From contig NC_092679.1 of assembly GCF_964355755.1 (NCBI RefSeq), positions 23,188,432 through 23,252,431 of the forward strand: a stretch of DNA of 64,000 nt, in the 5' to 3' direction. The translations under genes and the position numbers were made by a program. The notes beneath the pieces are model-generated. The model did not search any database. It was not told where the DNA came from and saw only the letters and a program-made list of their open reading frames with translations. Numbering within the stretch: position 1 is the first letter of the stretch; each line of letters starts with the position of its first letter. This DNA is from Antedon mediterranea. Lineage: Eukaryota > Echinodermata > Crinoidea > Comatulida > Antedonidae. Positions 49,386 through 62,540 of this stretch are shown here, piece by piece.

Positions 49386-52300
49386 ATGGAGAAAACTTTA
49401 CAACAAAAAAGACGTATTAGTAGAGAAAATAATTCATTTGTGTGTATTAATTGTGGTCAAACCAACAATGAACTGTACAGAGAAATCTTGAAAGATGTAA
49501 TCAAGCTTAGTCATTGTGTAAGCAAGATACTTATGTTCGTTATTAAAAGCTAGGCCACAAAGCGAAGGCATGATTGATTATACAGGCAGCAGGGAGGGAG
49601 GCCGCCAGAGTAGTAGTAAATCACTACATAACTACTGGCTGTAGGCCTAGCATAATGTAGACCTGAAATAAGCCAGACCTAGCTTAGCATTTCGTTTATA
49701 TTTAATCTTGATGTGTTTTTAGCAGTTTGTCTTTCTCAGACCTATAATATATAGATTAGAATAGTAGCTATATCACTCTAGCTATATAGGTGTTTTACTG
49801 TTCTGTAACTGTATGTATGTTTGTTGGCCTCTATCAACCCAGCTTAAATTTCGTCAAAGCTTAATTATAATAAATAAATGTATTCTATTTGCAGGAATCT
49901 TGTTCTAAAGTTGTTGATAAATATGTAGAGTTTGATCCTGTTATCATCCTGCTTGATGCATTGTTATTTAGAGAGGAGGCATATTGCCACATCATATACA
50001 ATGCTAGAGTAAAGGTAGGGCAGAGTTTGGGTTGGTACAATCATTCATCTTTTCTATTATTACGATATTATTTGTTTTCACTAATAATAATATCCTGGAT
50101 TTATAAAGCGCCTAATGTTACAAGCAATGTGATTGTGGATTCTGTCATCCAGGAGAAAACTTGGAAAACCAAGAGCACAATGCTTTTAGGCCAGGTGACA
50201 ATACAGGAGTCTCCAACCGATATGGCAATGTTGACATATGATTGGAAGGAGGCACTTAAATGTTTATTACAAACTAATTATTTTCAATTTTCTAGTTCCA
50301 ATGGAAACTGTGTGTGGTGTACCTACTATGTGATGCTTATATGAAGTGGGCGCATTTGCAAAATGACGAAACAAACGGTTCAAAACGGTTTCTACAGTTT
50401 GCATTACGCTGGGATTTCTATGCAATGTTTCTGATTGCAGCTCTTGGTAAAATTTACTTACTTATTTTATAATAAGTTTGACATTTAATGGTTTATTGTT
50501 TTTCTGATACATGTTAATTTTTTATTTGACTTTGATATAAGCAATATGTATAAAGGGTTAGTTTCAAACTGTTACAACATAAAAACAGGAAAGGGAAGGG
50601 AGTGGGGGTCAACAAGGAATGGGGTCAACAAGGAATGGGGTCAACAAGGAATGGGGTCATCCATAGAAAACATTAAACTCCTTTTCTTTCTATTTTCAAA
50701 AGTGGGGACAAGATCTGGCGCCCTCTAAATTTGAATACGAACAGCCCTCTACAGCACACAGACCTTCACCTTCCGTAAAGTTTGCAATTGGACAGGAAAG
50801 TCAACTAATGACTAAACAATGGTGATGTCATGACCTAACCCATTTATGCGTGACCTTGTTGACATTATGTTTTGACCTTAATCAACATCTGATGTTTGTC
50901 AACAAATTTTATTTATGCTAGAAATCTCATTGGTGCAATGTCGCAACAGTCACTTATGAATCAGAATTATTATAATATACAAAAGTCATGTTTTTCTGTT
51001 TAATGCCTTTCATACTATTTTAATAGCTTTAACCTTTCTGATACAGAAATTAATATGGTTAACATGCAAATAAATACAATGTCTTCTTTTAAAATGTTAA
51101 AAAGCCCCCATACAGCTGTTCAACACTCAAACAAACACCTCCTTCAACCTCCTGAATTCCATGTCATAACACCACAATTGGCAAATCAACATTTCTCACC
51201 AAACTTGTTAATGGCTTGATGTAGCCTAGTTCACTTAAAATATAGAAACTTGATTTCCTTTGACAGTTTAAGTGGATCAATTCATAGAATTAGATCAACC
51301 AATCAGCATAGTTAGTAAAAGTTCTTGCAAACAATCTTATTGGCTCAGCTTCTCATTAGCATAAATAGTTCATGATCTATGTGTTCTGTTTCTCATTATC
51401 ATGCTAAACATACTATGATGATAGATCATGATAGTTAAGTCACGATATTATATATGAACGCGTCTATGACAGTCTTTTTGGTATGGTATGCGTGAAAGTT
51501 CAAAACACTGCCTTCAGGTCTAATGAGGTAATGACTCTTTTCCTGATTCTTTTCCCCCACTAGTTATCTTTTTCTTCGTAAACAGATCAAAGTTTTAAAA
51601 ATGTGATGCACCCTCACATTGTATAAACCCCATGGTCTACTACTCCAAGGATAACATGTTCCCCCGGGGTCAGTTGTCCTCAATATATTTCCTTTTCGAT
51701 TACTATTGAAGGTACATGGTCACTTTTGCAAAAAAAACTTTGTCTAAACTTTCATTGATTGACATAGCATGTACAATGATCATTATTGGATAAAACTATT
51801 TGATTGATCTACACAATAAAAATTCATTCAATATAAAGTTATATAAAACAATTACTTTTTTTTATAGAGTTGATGGTGTTTTTAATTTGTGTAATGTTAT
51901 CCGTTAGCTTTTTGTTTTGGAGAAGAAATGAACAAATGGAAAAGAAAGAGTAAGTGAAAATTATTTTAAAATAAATTCGGTTTAGCCTTTCAACTGAGTT
52001 GTGGATTATTTGTACCAAATAAAAAATACATTTTATGATGTGACTGACATACTGTACAGGGTTGAACCCAGTTTTTCTAGCAGTATTTGTTTGAACCTCT
52101 CTGCAAGTTTTGACAAGAATATCTAACTCAAAACATATGATCTACAGTCAGTTTTATAAATTATAAATTGTTACAAGAGAACAAATTCAAAACATATGAC
52201 CTGTTTCCAGGGTTATTATAAAATGCATTCTCTAAATTCTGAATTAATACAAGAAAATTAACTCAAAACACATGATCTATTTCCAGTTTTTCCACAGTAT

Positions 52301-52991
52301 TTTTAAATTATAAATTATTATTACAAGAAAATTAACTCAAAACACATGATCTATTTTCAGTTATATCTGCCTTCACAAAGCATTACTTCTGTCTTGTTAT
52401 GGTAAACTTCTCGTCATCCCGGCTGTCATCTGGGGTCAAGTAGATAGCCTTGGCTGTCTTTGGTTGACTAGACTGTTCATGTTATTGTCTTGTACCCAGT
52501 CAGTTCAAAGTAAGTGATGAAATGCTTCCGTAGACTTGATTGCTGGTGACAGACTGAATTGTTTTTCGAATACAATAAAACTTTCTAGCAAAATGTTATC
52601 TAGAAAAGACCATCCACTCTCAAGGCCTCATGACTGAAGACAGTATATAAAATAATAAACAAATCATAAAATTGATATTGTTTTTTTACGGAATCACAGA
52701 GAAAAAATTTGGACACAAAATCCATTGTCAATCAAAGAAATTTGGACGATGGAAAACACAAAGAGCAATGAGCAACGATGACGAACACTTTGTTCTCGAT
52801 ATTGAGTCAAAGATACAGTTTGAATATTTCAATATCTGAATATCATAAATGTTTTTTTTTATCTCATTTCAGTTATTTTAAATAGCAGCGTTCTGTTGGC
52901 GATTACAATTGTTCTGATTGCGTTTGGTTTTGAGACTCTCGTTGCGACAACAAGCCCGCTACTGCTACCATACCTCATTGGGGTTGGATGA
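49386..52991 (+). CDS. ARV1: ARV1 homolog, endoplasmic reticulum sterol-homeostasis protein, complete in six exons
   Basis: Exons 49386-49517, 49895-50014, 50296-50446, 51868-51949, 52361-52509 and 52873-52991 (stop TGA) join in phase to give 250 aa, close to vertebrate ARV1 (about 270). The N-terminal ARV1 homology domain has a zinc ribbon, C-x2-C (residues 20 and 23) and C-x2-C (44 and 47, across the first junction), then VDKYVEFDPVIILLDALLF, the family signature. Exons 3-6 encode hydrophobic segments (for example FYAMFLIAAL, ELMVFLICVMLSVSFLFW, and a C-terminal span ending PYLIGVG) consistent with a multi-pass ER membrane protein. ARV1 is known to affect intracellular sterol distribution and GPI-anchor synthesis. 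An in-frame ATG 18 nt upstream (49368) is an alternative start. The gene is divergent from WDR27, with the U5 snRNA cluster between them. Confidence 0.93.
50578..50660. repeat. 16-bp tandem repeat in ARV1 intron 3
   Basis: GGGGTCAACAAGGAAT repeated about 3-4 times. Confidence 0.85.
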
Positions 52992-53369
52992 AGGATGACA
53001 GGATTATTCAATTTCAGTACAAGAAAAATATCTTACAATTCGACCAAATTGAATCGATGAATTTGAACACAAGAAAATGGATTTTCATACTATCATAGAC
53101 AGATTAGTGTAACTACAGTCTCAAATGTGATGTTGTATCATTGAATGGTCTACGATACTGCCCAGTTGTCCTAGTAACAGTAGGATAACCAGACAACTTT
53201 CAAAGCACAGGACAGTGGTTACAAATATTAAACTGTACATCTTTTCCATTTGTTCAGTATTAAGGCCTCCTAGTATTTGCATCATTGATGCCTGTACAGA
53301 TTAGTTTATATACATACCATGTGTAAATTATGCATATCTATTATGCACATTAATTTTCTATGCTTTGGT

Positions 53370-53375
53370 AATAAA
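53370..53375 (+). promoter_or_regulatory. Candidate polyadenylation signal of ARV1
   Basis: AATAAA lies 379 bp after the ARV1 stop codon, just before the 61-bp tandem array. It is the first canonical hexamer I saw downstream of the stop on that strand. Confidence 0.45.
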
Positions 53376-53502
53376 ATGTTGAGTTTATACTTCTTTTGTA
53401 TGTCAAAACAGCAAAACAATTTTAGCAATATATGAGGGTAAACATTCAAGAAAACAGACCAAAAAAACCACCACAAAAGCTTTGCTCTTAAACTGACAAA
53501 AC

Positions 53503-54048
53503 AAAAGACTAGGAAGACAAGAGAGTTTTTTTTGGCAGCTCCAACATTGTGGAATTGGCTCAACAAAAGACTAGGAAGACAAGAGAGTTTCTTTGGCAGC
53601 TCCAACATTGTGGAATTGGCTCAACAAAAGACTAGGAAGACAAGAGAGTTTTTTTGGCAGCTCCAACATTGTGGAATTGGCTCAACAAAAGACTAGGAAG
53701 ACAAGAGAGTTTTTTTGGCAGCTCCAACATTGTGGAATTGGCTCAACATAAGACTAGGAAGACAAGAGAGTTTCTTTGGCAGCTCCAACATTGTGGAATT
53801 GGCTCAACAAAAGACTAGGAAGACAAGAGAGTTTTTTTGGCAGCTCCAACATTGTGGAATTGGCTCAACAAAAGACTAGGAAGACAAGAGAGTTTTTTTG
53901 GCAGCTCCAACATTGTGGAATTGGCTCAACATAAGACTAGGAAGACAAGAGAGTTTCTTTGGCAGCTCCAACATTGTGGAATTGGCTCAACAAAAGACTA
54001 GGAAGACAAGAGAGTTTCTTTGGCAGCTCCAACATTGTGGAATTGGCT
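53503..54048. repeat. 61/62-bp minisatellite, about 9 copies, downstream of ARV1
   Basis: Unit GACTAGGAAGACAAGAGAGT + TTCTTTGGCAGCTCCAACAT + TGTGGAATTGGCTCAACAAAA, nearly identical copies. Open frames across it are repeat artefacts. Confidence 0.95.
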
Positions 54049-54190
54049 TATCACCCTCAATCCAACAGTGCACTACAAAATATTTGTCATTTATCTTTTT
54101 AATTTCTCTTTTACTTTAATTTAAGAACCTGCTTTTATGCATATAAGAATAATTATTTTATTATTGTTTATGAAATATTGATGGTCATAC

Positions 54191-54312
54191 CCCACACTAT
54201 TAAACTTTATGTGATGTGCCCATATATGGACATGATGATGTCATATCACTATCATGTTTGGGCACATCACACTTTTTGGTCACATAAACTTTGATAGTGT
54301 AGACAGAGCTTA
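54191..54312. mobile_element. MITE copy downstream of ARV1
   Basis: Degenerate left end CCACACTATTAAACTTTATG, core ATATATGGACATGATGATGT, and intact right end TTTGATAGTGTAGACAGAGC. Confidence 0.82.
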
Positions 54313-54964
54313 AGTCACAAATCCATACTAGTTATTAAAACAAAACATCAGATTAATCATCTTTTGAATGACAGAACAGAACAGAACTAATAACCTGGTT
54401 TTACTCACCAATAAATAATTAAATATTTCTAAAATATTTTTTTTACGGGAAGTCCATTTTTAAAAAACATGATTCACAAAATGTCCTTGTCTGATAAGAG
54501 TACATTCAGAATGACTACAATATTGCTCATTGTTAGTCATTGCATGTGAGAATATAACCAAACCTGTATTGTCAATGTTCCAACAAAATGACAATTTCTA
54601 GATGTGTTTGTTAGTACAAGTTTGTGGTGTTCACCGTCTAATAGATAACTCCCTATTGGCAATTCAATCTACCCAACGGATATGGAAATTATGAATTGTT
54701 TCTATCATATGTATCAACAGGCAATTCATATATCTTTTTTTTAAAGAATGATTTAAAATCGTAGCATGTAAACCAGATATTTGCTATTGAAATAGTTATT
54801 GATTTTTAACTAGAAAAGCAACTTTTTTTAAATATTTTAAACACATCCAACAGCAAGTAACTCGCGAATTACAGGATAGATAAACTATTTTATAATTGAT
54901 CATGCTTATAAAGTAAGTCTCATTTTAGGCTTATGGAGAAGATTTGCAAAAGATGTGAGTTACA

Positions 54965-55055
54965 ACTATGTCACTACTGTAGGTGAGGATTGAACCCTGG
55001 ACGTTGGGATTGCAAGGCAAGCTTGTTAACTACAGTACCATGCTACAGCTCCAAA
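54965..55055 (-). mobile_element. tRNA-like SINE head
   Basis: Minus strand reads TAGCATGGTACTGTAGTTAA and later CAGGGTTCAATCC at A-box/B-box spacing. A retroposed tRNA-like element rather than a working tRNA gene. Confidence 0.5.
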
Positions 55056-56039
55056 ACTTGTTGTACAGTGCTGTAGCATTGCTCTTGTGTGGAGTTTCTT
55101 TGAAAAAAAGCAGTGTGTGTAAGTTATCATGCAGTTAAACATTGAGGCAAGTTTGAAATAATGTACATCCACCTTGCCCCCAGGACAAGGTGGAGTAAAT
55201 GACAAGTCTTAGGAGGCTAATATTGCAAATTAAAAGCTGTAATAAACTTATCAGCTTTGAAACAACAGAATGACATGTGATATTCTGACATTACTTAAGT
55301 TCCAAATTGGAAAACTTCAAAGAATAAAACAAAAGAAGCAGATATTTTCCAAAACTGAGTGATTAAAAATACCATCCAGCCAAAGGAAAGAATAAATAAA
55401 CCAATACAATTATTACTGTACTATTCACACAAAAGTTCAATATTTTTGGATCTTATTCAGAAGATTTTGATGTTGATGATGATATTGTGCAAAAATTAAT
55501 TGGCATTGAGGCATAAAGTTACAGAATTCAGAACAGAAATGGTAACTTCCATCACTCGATCTTTTTCAAATACTCATATTCATAAAGACAGATTGTTGCC
55601 AAGTTTGTCAACTTTGTTCCCCTTCTTCTAGATCTGTATATGTTGGCATGTTTCCCCATTTTTACGTCCATGGGTAATTATGACTCATGCCACTGCCATT
55701 TCTGCAATGATTCACTATTTTTAGGGAAGATCAAAAAGCTACATGGCGTGGAAAGACATCAAGATAAACAGGAAATTGTTTAAACAAGACGAAAAAAAAC
55801 TGCTGTGAGGTGAAGACTTCTCGCAGAATTTTCCATTTTTCCAATCTTTTCCAATTTGATGTTTCAACATTTTGTGTGATGTCATTTCTCTATCTTCTTT
55901 CTTTATAATCTTTTGTTTTTCTGGTTTATCTACCTGCTCTGCTAATCTCCATTCTATATCTTTGATTTCCTCTTAAAAGGTCTTTGATTCTGGGAAATAA
56001 GCTGTGACTTGCAACCTACTGCACTGAATTGCGCACATG

Positions 56040-56312
56040 TGTGGACGACACACAACTTTCTTCTCTTTGTGTCATACAGCTGCCACCAAACGACGCTTAT
56101 TCGTCTGTCCACAACAACATGGGCTGAGATGGACCAGTACACCTGGGGAATCCCCTACTCTTTTGAAAGATGCATTGGATTCTACACATGAGCCAGATGT
56201 AACTGGACCTCCACCAGACATTTGGTTGAGGAGAGCCTTGCAACTGTGCTTATTTTATGGCTATGGTTTGTGGCACCCCTGCCTTAACCACTCGGCCACT
56301 TTACTTGACTAT
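56040..56312 (-). mobile_element. SINE copy, near full length
   Basis: Contains CAGTACACCTGGGGAATCCC, GATGCATTGGATTC, ACTGGACCTCCACCAG, and the head complement GCCTTAACCACTCGGCCA. Confidence 0.75.
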
Positions 56313-59230
56313 TGCGAGATGCAAAATTCTTCTCTGCATGGCTCATTAATTAGTTTTGTGCACTTCTGCTAAAAAAAATTGATCATTGCATGTCACTGAG
56401 CATCAAAACAACCGTCAAGACGTTGACCTACAGGAAGTAAACTGCAAATAGACAGAATATGTCATTACGGAAATAACATTGTCAGCGCCAAAAGGAAGTT
56501 AGGGAGGTGGATATGGTTGATTTATTTTCGTTTTTAAATGCATGAATGAAATCTGTACCGGCAAGTGAGGGTACTAAATTTAGGCAATTATCAGAGTGTA
56601 AATAATCTCTGGGATTTATAAACTATAGATATTTATATTCAAGTAGTAAAGATGATTGTGTTTTAATTATAATTGAGTAATTATATCTTATTATATTAGT
56701 ATTCTGTTAATTAATATCATTCCCTCGGGGATGTCAAATCTTATATTTAACCTCTAAACAGTCAATATCTGTATAATATTAGTATTCTGGCGATACTTGT
56801 TATATATTTGTAGTTATTTATTTGTATGAGTTTTCACATTTGTATGTGTTTTCACATTTGCAGTTAATATTTTTAATTGGTGTGTGATTTAAAATAACAT
56901 CTAGTCATAACATTTGTGGATATGTTTTTACAATATGCTTTTAATTTTGATGTTTTTCATATTAATGGGAGTTTTCATATTTGGGCTTTTAACAATCTTT
57001 ATCAACAAACAACATTACAACTGATTCAATACAGAATTTTAATATTCAAATGTTTATATTTCATAAAATATATTGTATGAAAGACAATTATTTGCTGATA
57101 CATTCACTTTGTCATTTTTTAGAGGGAAAACTAAAAAATATATTTAAACTTTCCAAACACTATTGGTCATTAGATACCTGTTTCCATATAAAAGAAAAGA
57201 ACGGACTTAAAACCATGTTTATAAAGAACAGTATTTTTTGCCAGTATATTTCTTGAAAAAAATTCAATCTTAAAAAATGGGGAAACCCCCATTTGATTCT
57301 GTTCTAGATTGCCAGAAACATTTTTCAACAGTTTCCGTAGAGAAATTTGTAACTGCAACATAATCATAGATTTTAAATCGCCACAGAAGGTTAAATGAAT
57401 GGCATGAACATTTTGCTACTCCACTGTGGATAATAATAAAATCACCACCATACTAAGAAAATTGTTTTTTTTAAGGAACAATTTAAGTAACTAGTTTGGA
57501 AGAAAAATGCTAAAGTCAAGTTTAAACACATTGTGTTTCCAAAAGAAAATAATGAAAGATTAAGAACGTCTCAATTTGTGGTTGTTTTGCTACAATCACT
57601 GTCTTCTGGAGTAAAAACAAAGACAACATACTGAGTAAAAAACTGTCTTTACTGTTTTTACCATGCAAACGTCAAACAACAAGACAAGAATAACGTTCTT
57701 TGAAGTTTTTCTATAGAAACAGGCCTTTAAACACATGTGTGGATTATTTATCAGTATTAGATATCTGGGTCAACCGTTTCCACAAACAGTAAAGGCACCA
57801 ACAGGTTACAGATCTACAGTTTAACCATTTGTGGAAAATTTGCATAAACATCATCTATATCTTAAAAGAAAAAACCAAACCCTCACCATAACACAAATAT
57901 TTACTTTAAGTTAAAATAAAAACTTATTTAGGTTCCTGCCCAGAAGACATAAAAATACTTTTATAATATATTATTTATATAATTATATTATTTATAATAT
58001 TATAATTATTGTATTTATCATATCATTATCATTTGTATTTTGTTCAACAAATTCTTGTTTATTAAACTTTCTGCTTAATTATTGTTATATAAATTCATCT
58101 TGTTATTTGCATAAAATAATATTTACATTGTGATATATAACACCAAGTTGTGAGATTGTGTAGCTGTGTCCACACATACTAGAGTAAGCTAGAATAGAGT
58201 TAGGTTTAAGCTGATCCAGATCATATTAGAGTTAATAAATACAACCGACATAAGTGCTTGTGTTAAGATACCTGATATGTTTTATAGGTACAGTACATAC
58301 AACTTTCAGATTGCAACATTGATACACTTTTTACCGGTGTATTTTTTATGTTTGAATATAAACTATAAAGTATGGGGAAAAAGATTGTTTAGGGTCACCG
58401 TGACACACCTAGCAAAATGGTTATTACTGTATACAATTATTGTAGTATGTCTTAAGTTTAATTTAATTAGTTTAATAAATGAAGATGTCCTTACACAACA
58501 TAAAAGAAAGAATCTGATACAGTATACTCTTCATGAAAAGTGGTGCTATGAAAATGTTTAGTTTTTATTATGTGTGTATTCTATAATTAAAATTTGTCCC
58601 GCTATATCTTTGAAAGAATTGCAATATCTATGATAAGTAATTTTATGATATGATACTCATATCTACTAAACTAACCCAAACCAACATAATATTGCTTTAA
58701 AATGAATTTGTTTGCTGTCAAGGGTAAATAGTTAAGGAGAAAAAGAGAACAGAGCGTTTGATTAGCGATGACTGATGACCTAAGAACATGCTAGGTCATG
58801 TTTAGTCATTGTGCACGTTCATTCTTTGACATAGTTTTGGACAGACAGCGACTGATGACACATCAATGCATAGGTCATAGGTCGCTAGTTGTCACACATC
58901 AAAAGCTCCCTATTGTTACAGTAACACAAACAAAAGACTTTCATTTGGATACCTCTGCAGTCAGAAAGAGAAAGATTTTTAATTTTATTGAGGAATTTGT
59001 GTTTGGCAGCAAACAAACTATTTTAAAGCATATCTCCTATTACCATTAATTTTACCTCCAACAAATACAGATGAAACCCTATTAAGGGGGCACATTTGGG
59101 AGCAACAGTGTCCTCATACTAGTGGCATAGCCTTGTTCCTATATTTCGATTCACTATTTCATGGGAAAGTGTCTCTTTAGAGGTGTCTCCTGAATAGGGT
59201 GTCGTCCCAAAGGAGGGTTCTACTGCATAT

Positions 59231-60174
59231 CTACAGTGCTGTGTCATAACATACTGCATTCTTGCCGTCGGTTGCAGGGGTGTTCTTGATATTACTGAAA
59301 ATCTTGGCATACTTTTCCATAAATTCAGCTGTCGGTGTCTTCCCAACACGATTCTGTGATGTGTCCTGCTTCTTCCATCCTGCAGCTGCCCCAATAATCC
59401 TACGATTACGCCTCACTAGACTAGGCACCGGACTAGGCACCGGACTAACAGACCTGGTCACGTTTGGTGAAAACGGTTTCGGACTCAACGTCGGAGATGA
59501 TGGGTATGTTAGTTCATTCCCAGAAAACGTACCATCAGTGGCTGTTGAGTCGGATCCGGAACTTTCACGTTCATTATCTGCACTAGAGCCGTCGTCATCT
59601 GATGATGAACTGCAGTAATTGCTGGTGACCAAAGTTGGGATTTTACGAGGGGCAGGACTGACCTTCTTTCCTCTTGGAGGTGGACTAAGTTTAAGACGGG
59701 GTCTTGCTTGTGGGGGTGAAGAGCGTGGCGCTGGGGTTGGTCGCTTTGCTGGTTTTTCTAAAATGTCGTCCAACTTTTTTTCGTGGCTCCCTGAATTGTC
59801 AGTTGCAGTCATTACCCGCCACTTATCAATTGATGCGTACAAATCTTTCATGTCCTGTTCAAATGTGTTCTTTTCATTGCCGGTCAAATCAGTCGTATTA
59901 CTTGTTTTGACATCCTCAATTTGAGGTTCTTCTTTCACATTCACCACTTTGGCTGTCTGCAGTTTAGGTTCAGACTTTGCTGGTGTTGCATGCCTAAAGA
60001 ACATGCTACTGTTGAAGACAGGAGGTTTGCCTAGCCCGTCTTCCTCATCCCATACGTAGTCACCGAAACCCATCGTTCCTGGGGGCAGAGTGTTAGCTTG
60101 TTTGTTGCCGACATTGTCAATACGTTCAGTAGATGAACTCAAGCTAAAAGTGTTACATCTGCCCAGAGTAAACG
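59231..60174 (-). CDS. C-terminal exon of an unrecognised Ser/Pro-rich protein
   Basis: Acceptor TTTTGTTTCAG at 60175-60185 leads into 314 open codons ending CYDTAL and a stop at 59231. There is no start codon at the beginning, so earlier exons exist (the first in-frame Met is in TMGFGDYVWDEEDG). In order: a mixed N-terminal part with the acidic/aromatic block GFGDYVWDEEDGLG; an acidic stretch before EQDMKDLYASIDKW; a basic proline-rich segment with PxxP motifs (RPTPAPRSSPPQARPR, SPPPRGKK, SPAPRK), likely SH3 or cytoskeletal ligands; an acidic Ser run (SSSSDDDGSS); SP-rich repeats (SPSPVPS-like); and a helical end, TAEFMEKYAKIFSNI. Mostly disordered. Family not recognised. The splice phase (2 leading bases) does not match the exon at 62879-63114 directly. 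Confidence 0.72.
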
Positions 60175-60794
60175 CTGAAACAAAATAAAATAATGACGAA
60201 TAAATATTTATTGAAGCAAATTAGTGTAGCGTTCCAGTGGATTTATTACTTCTAAAAATGGGATTTAGCAATAATGGTAAATGAAACGTATAATAGTGAC
60301 ATTTTGCCTTGCTTGTACTTCTAATTGTACTTTTTTTAAACTTTTGATTAGATCATGACGAAAAATGACATCACACTTAAATAATGTGTAATGCTTTTAC
60401 TGTTAAACATTAGTGTATGACGGAAGTAATCGAGTGTGTAAGGGCCTGTTCTGCTGCGAAAAAATAACCAATCAATAACCATGTGAATATTATTATTACC
60501 CGCAATTTCTTAGCAGCAGAAACAGCACAAATTAAAACGCTGTTTAACCAGTGTTTAACTTTTAGCTGCAACCCAAAATAATGGCTATTTGATTAAATGC
60601 CATTGACATGAGCTCTTACTACAATAGCATCTTGAATGTTTTACCATATAACCACATTGCATTTCTGGTTTTTCGTCAAATCACCAATGATTTAAACAAT
60701 TTTCTAAGAGCTCAAATTTAACAGATATAAAATATTTTAAAAAAATAAATGATTTTGAAGCAGAACAAGCCCTATGTCTGCACAAGATTCAAAA

Positions 60795-60890
60795 TCTTCT
60801 TTTTCCTGTTATTAATGGGAAAAACCCATGAGCTATTAAATGTCATATCTTCTTTCCTGTCATTAATGGGAAAAACCCATGAGGTCAAGG
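60795..60890. repeat. Duplicated TTAATGGGAAAAACCCATGA block
   Basis: Two copies about 58 bp apart; each contains the palindromic core TGGGAAAAACCCA. Confidence 0.75.
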
Positions 60891-60964
60891 TTGATAAAAT
60901 ACTCAATGCAAAAAGGAAACATTTTTTTGTTTCAAAATACAAACCATGTAAGAATCCATGATAT

Positions 60965-61103
60965 AACAAAAATAAGACTCTATTCACACTGCTGCACCAG
61001 GTGCAATATATCATAAATAAGGCTTTATTCACACTGCTGTACCAGGTGCAAAATATCATAAATAAGGCTCTATTCACACTGCTGCACCAGGTGCAAAATA
61101 TCA
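60965..61103. repeat. 45-bp tandem repeat, 3 copies
   Basis: Unit ATAAATAAGGCTCTATTCAC + ACTGCTGCACCAGGTGCAAA + ATATC. Confidence 0.93.
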
Positions 61104-62324
61104 ATCATATTTATTTTCTTTTTCATGAACTTTATAACAAACCAATAGGAAATACTAAATCTATCTAAAGATTAGATTTATGAATCTGGAGCCGGAGATT
61201 TATAAATGTATCAAAAATTAAATAAATTTGACAGAATTGTTATGTTTTGAGTGTATCCTTGACCGAATGACAATAATCTAGATTTATTAATAGGGAAAAA
61301 CTGTACAATAATGTGAATTTGAATAGTATGTTGGTGTGCTTGTCTTCCAATGCCATGATATTTGGTTCAAATCTTAAATTTATGAACACAAAAATCTATT
61401 GTACCTACTTAATAAGAAAGCTACAGTATTCGAATATGCAAAAATCCCAAAATTGTTTACTATATAGGTCTGTTTTGGATCTAGAACGACAAATATTTGT
61501 GGCTAAAAGACAATTTACACAGACGAGCGGTAACGGTAAGCGGTAAGACGGAAAAGTTTGGCTTATTTATGTGCCTAATACACAGCTGTATTTCTCTATC
61601 TATATATTTTTATTACAGTGTACCAGAAAATAAAACAAACAACACATGCAATTGACAAATGCAAAAACAGGAAAAGAGATTGAGATACAAACAGAATGCA
61701 GACATGCAAACAGCTGTAGTAAATAATTGCAATTAACTATTTAACAAGTTATATGATACTGATAACATATTACTATAAATGATGATGATGATGTTGGTGA
61801 TGATATGTTGATATAAACATGTTCTTTATAGTTAAATTGATTTGGGGTTGGAGAAATCGATTGATCCTCTGAACTTACCTTAGTATTTTACTTCTACATT
61901 TTTTATCTCGTTTTTTTTATGTGAAAGTTATTAATAATAATACTTATTGTTATTAATAATGTTATGTAAATATAAATGTAGTAACAGAATTATAAAAGTT
62001 AGTTCTCCCATCTTTCTTACAGTACTTACAAGACATAATAGCTGTCAGTAGTATTATGATCAGTAAGAACTATATACAAAGTACAAACAAGGCAATCTAA
62101 CAACAGGACACTGCACTAGCTTTGCCAAGATAGGAACTTGTAACAGTCCTTTGATCTTATGTCTGGCTGCAACAAATACAAACAGTACTGTACTATGTAC
62201 ATATTCTCGACGGTGTGTGGAACTGATCGTGTTGCAGCAACAGATAAACCCTTTGATCACCAGAGCTCAGCATCTGTTGTTAGATTAGTTTCGATGTTAG
62301 TTACTTATTCACCAGAAAATGTAA

Positions 62325-62378
62325 AATGGGCCCTCTGGGAGACCAGTCTTTGACTGAAGAGGTTACCCAGTATAAATA
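62325..62378 (+). mobile_element. SINE tail fragment, opposite orientation
   Basis: GGGCCCTCTGGGAGACCAGT then GACTGAAGAGGTTACCCAGT is the reverse complement of the left end of the TRIM SINE; only the 3' part is present. Confidence 0.72.
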
Positions 62379-62439
62379 TATATTTCAATCAATTCAATCA
62401 ATCAGAGTTATCTTATATCTGCCATTGTATCAATTAGAA

Positions 62440-62515
62440 TGGAGTTGTAGCTTGGTGGCTTAGATACACGGCTACCGATCCCATGGTCCTGGGTTCAAAG
62501 TCCATCATGTTTCAG
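62440..62515 (+). mobile_element. Second tRNA-derived SINE type
   Basis: TAGCTTGGTGGCTTAGATAC (box A-like) and GGTCCTGGGTTCAAAGTCC (box B-like) at tRNA spacing, followed by a T-rich stretch. Not foldable as an intact tRNA. Similar tRNA-like blocks are at 39690-39760 (plus) and 54965-55055 (minus). Confidence 0.55.
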
Positions 62516-62540
62516 GATTTTTTCTTGTAAACAAACTTGT

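Larger units (their letters stand above)
54320..59230. other. Intergenic stretch between ARV1 and the Ser/Pro-rich gene
   Basis: Holds the tRNA-like head at 54965 and a SINE at 56040. From 56,500 to 59,200 it is AT-rich with only short chance ORFs (for example 58277-58561 and 58798-59049), which show no motif or splice context. Confidence 0.5.

Noticed and set aside
53898-54119. 73-codon ORF over the 61-bp array
   Set aside because: Its open frame follows from the repeat unit having no stop in that frame; nothing else suggests coding.
59262-59924. Plus-strand ORFs of 118, 101 and 68 codons
   Set aside because: Antisense shadows of the Ser/Pro-rich exon on the minus strand.
62440-62515. A functional tRNA gene
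   Set aside because: A and B boxes are recognisable, but no consistent acceptor and anticodon stems can be drawn; retroposed SINE head is more likely.
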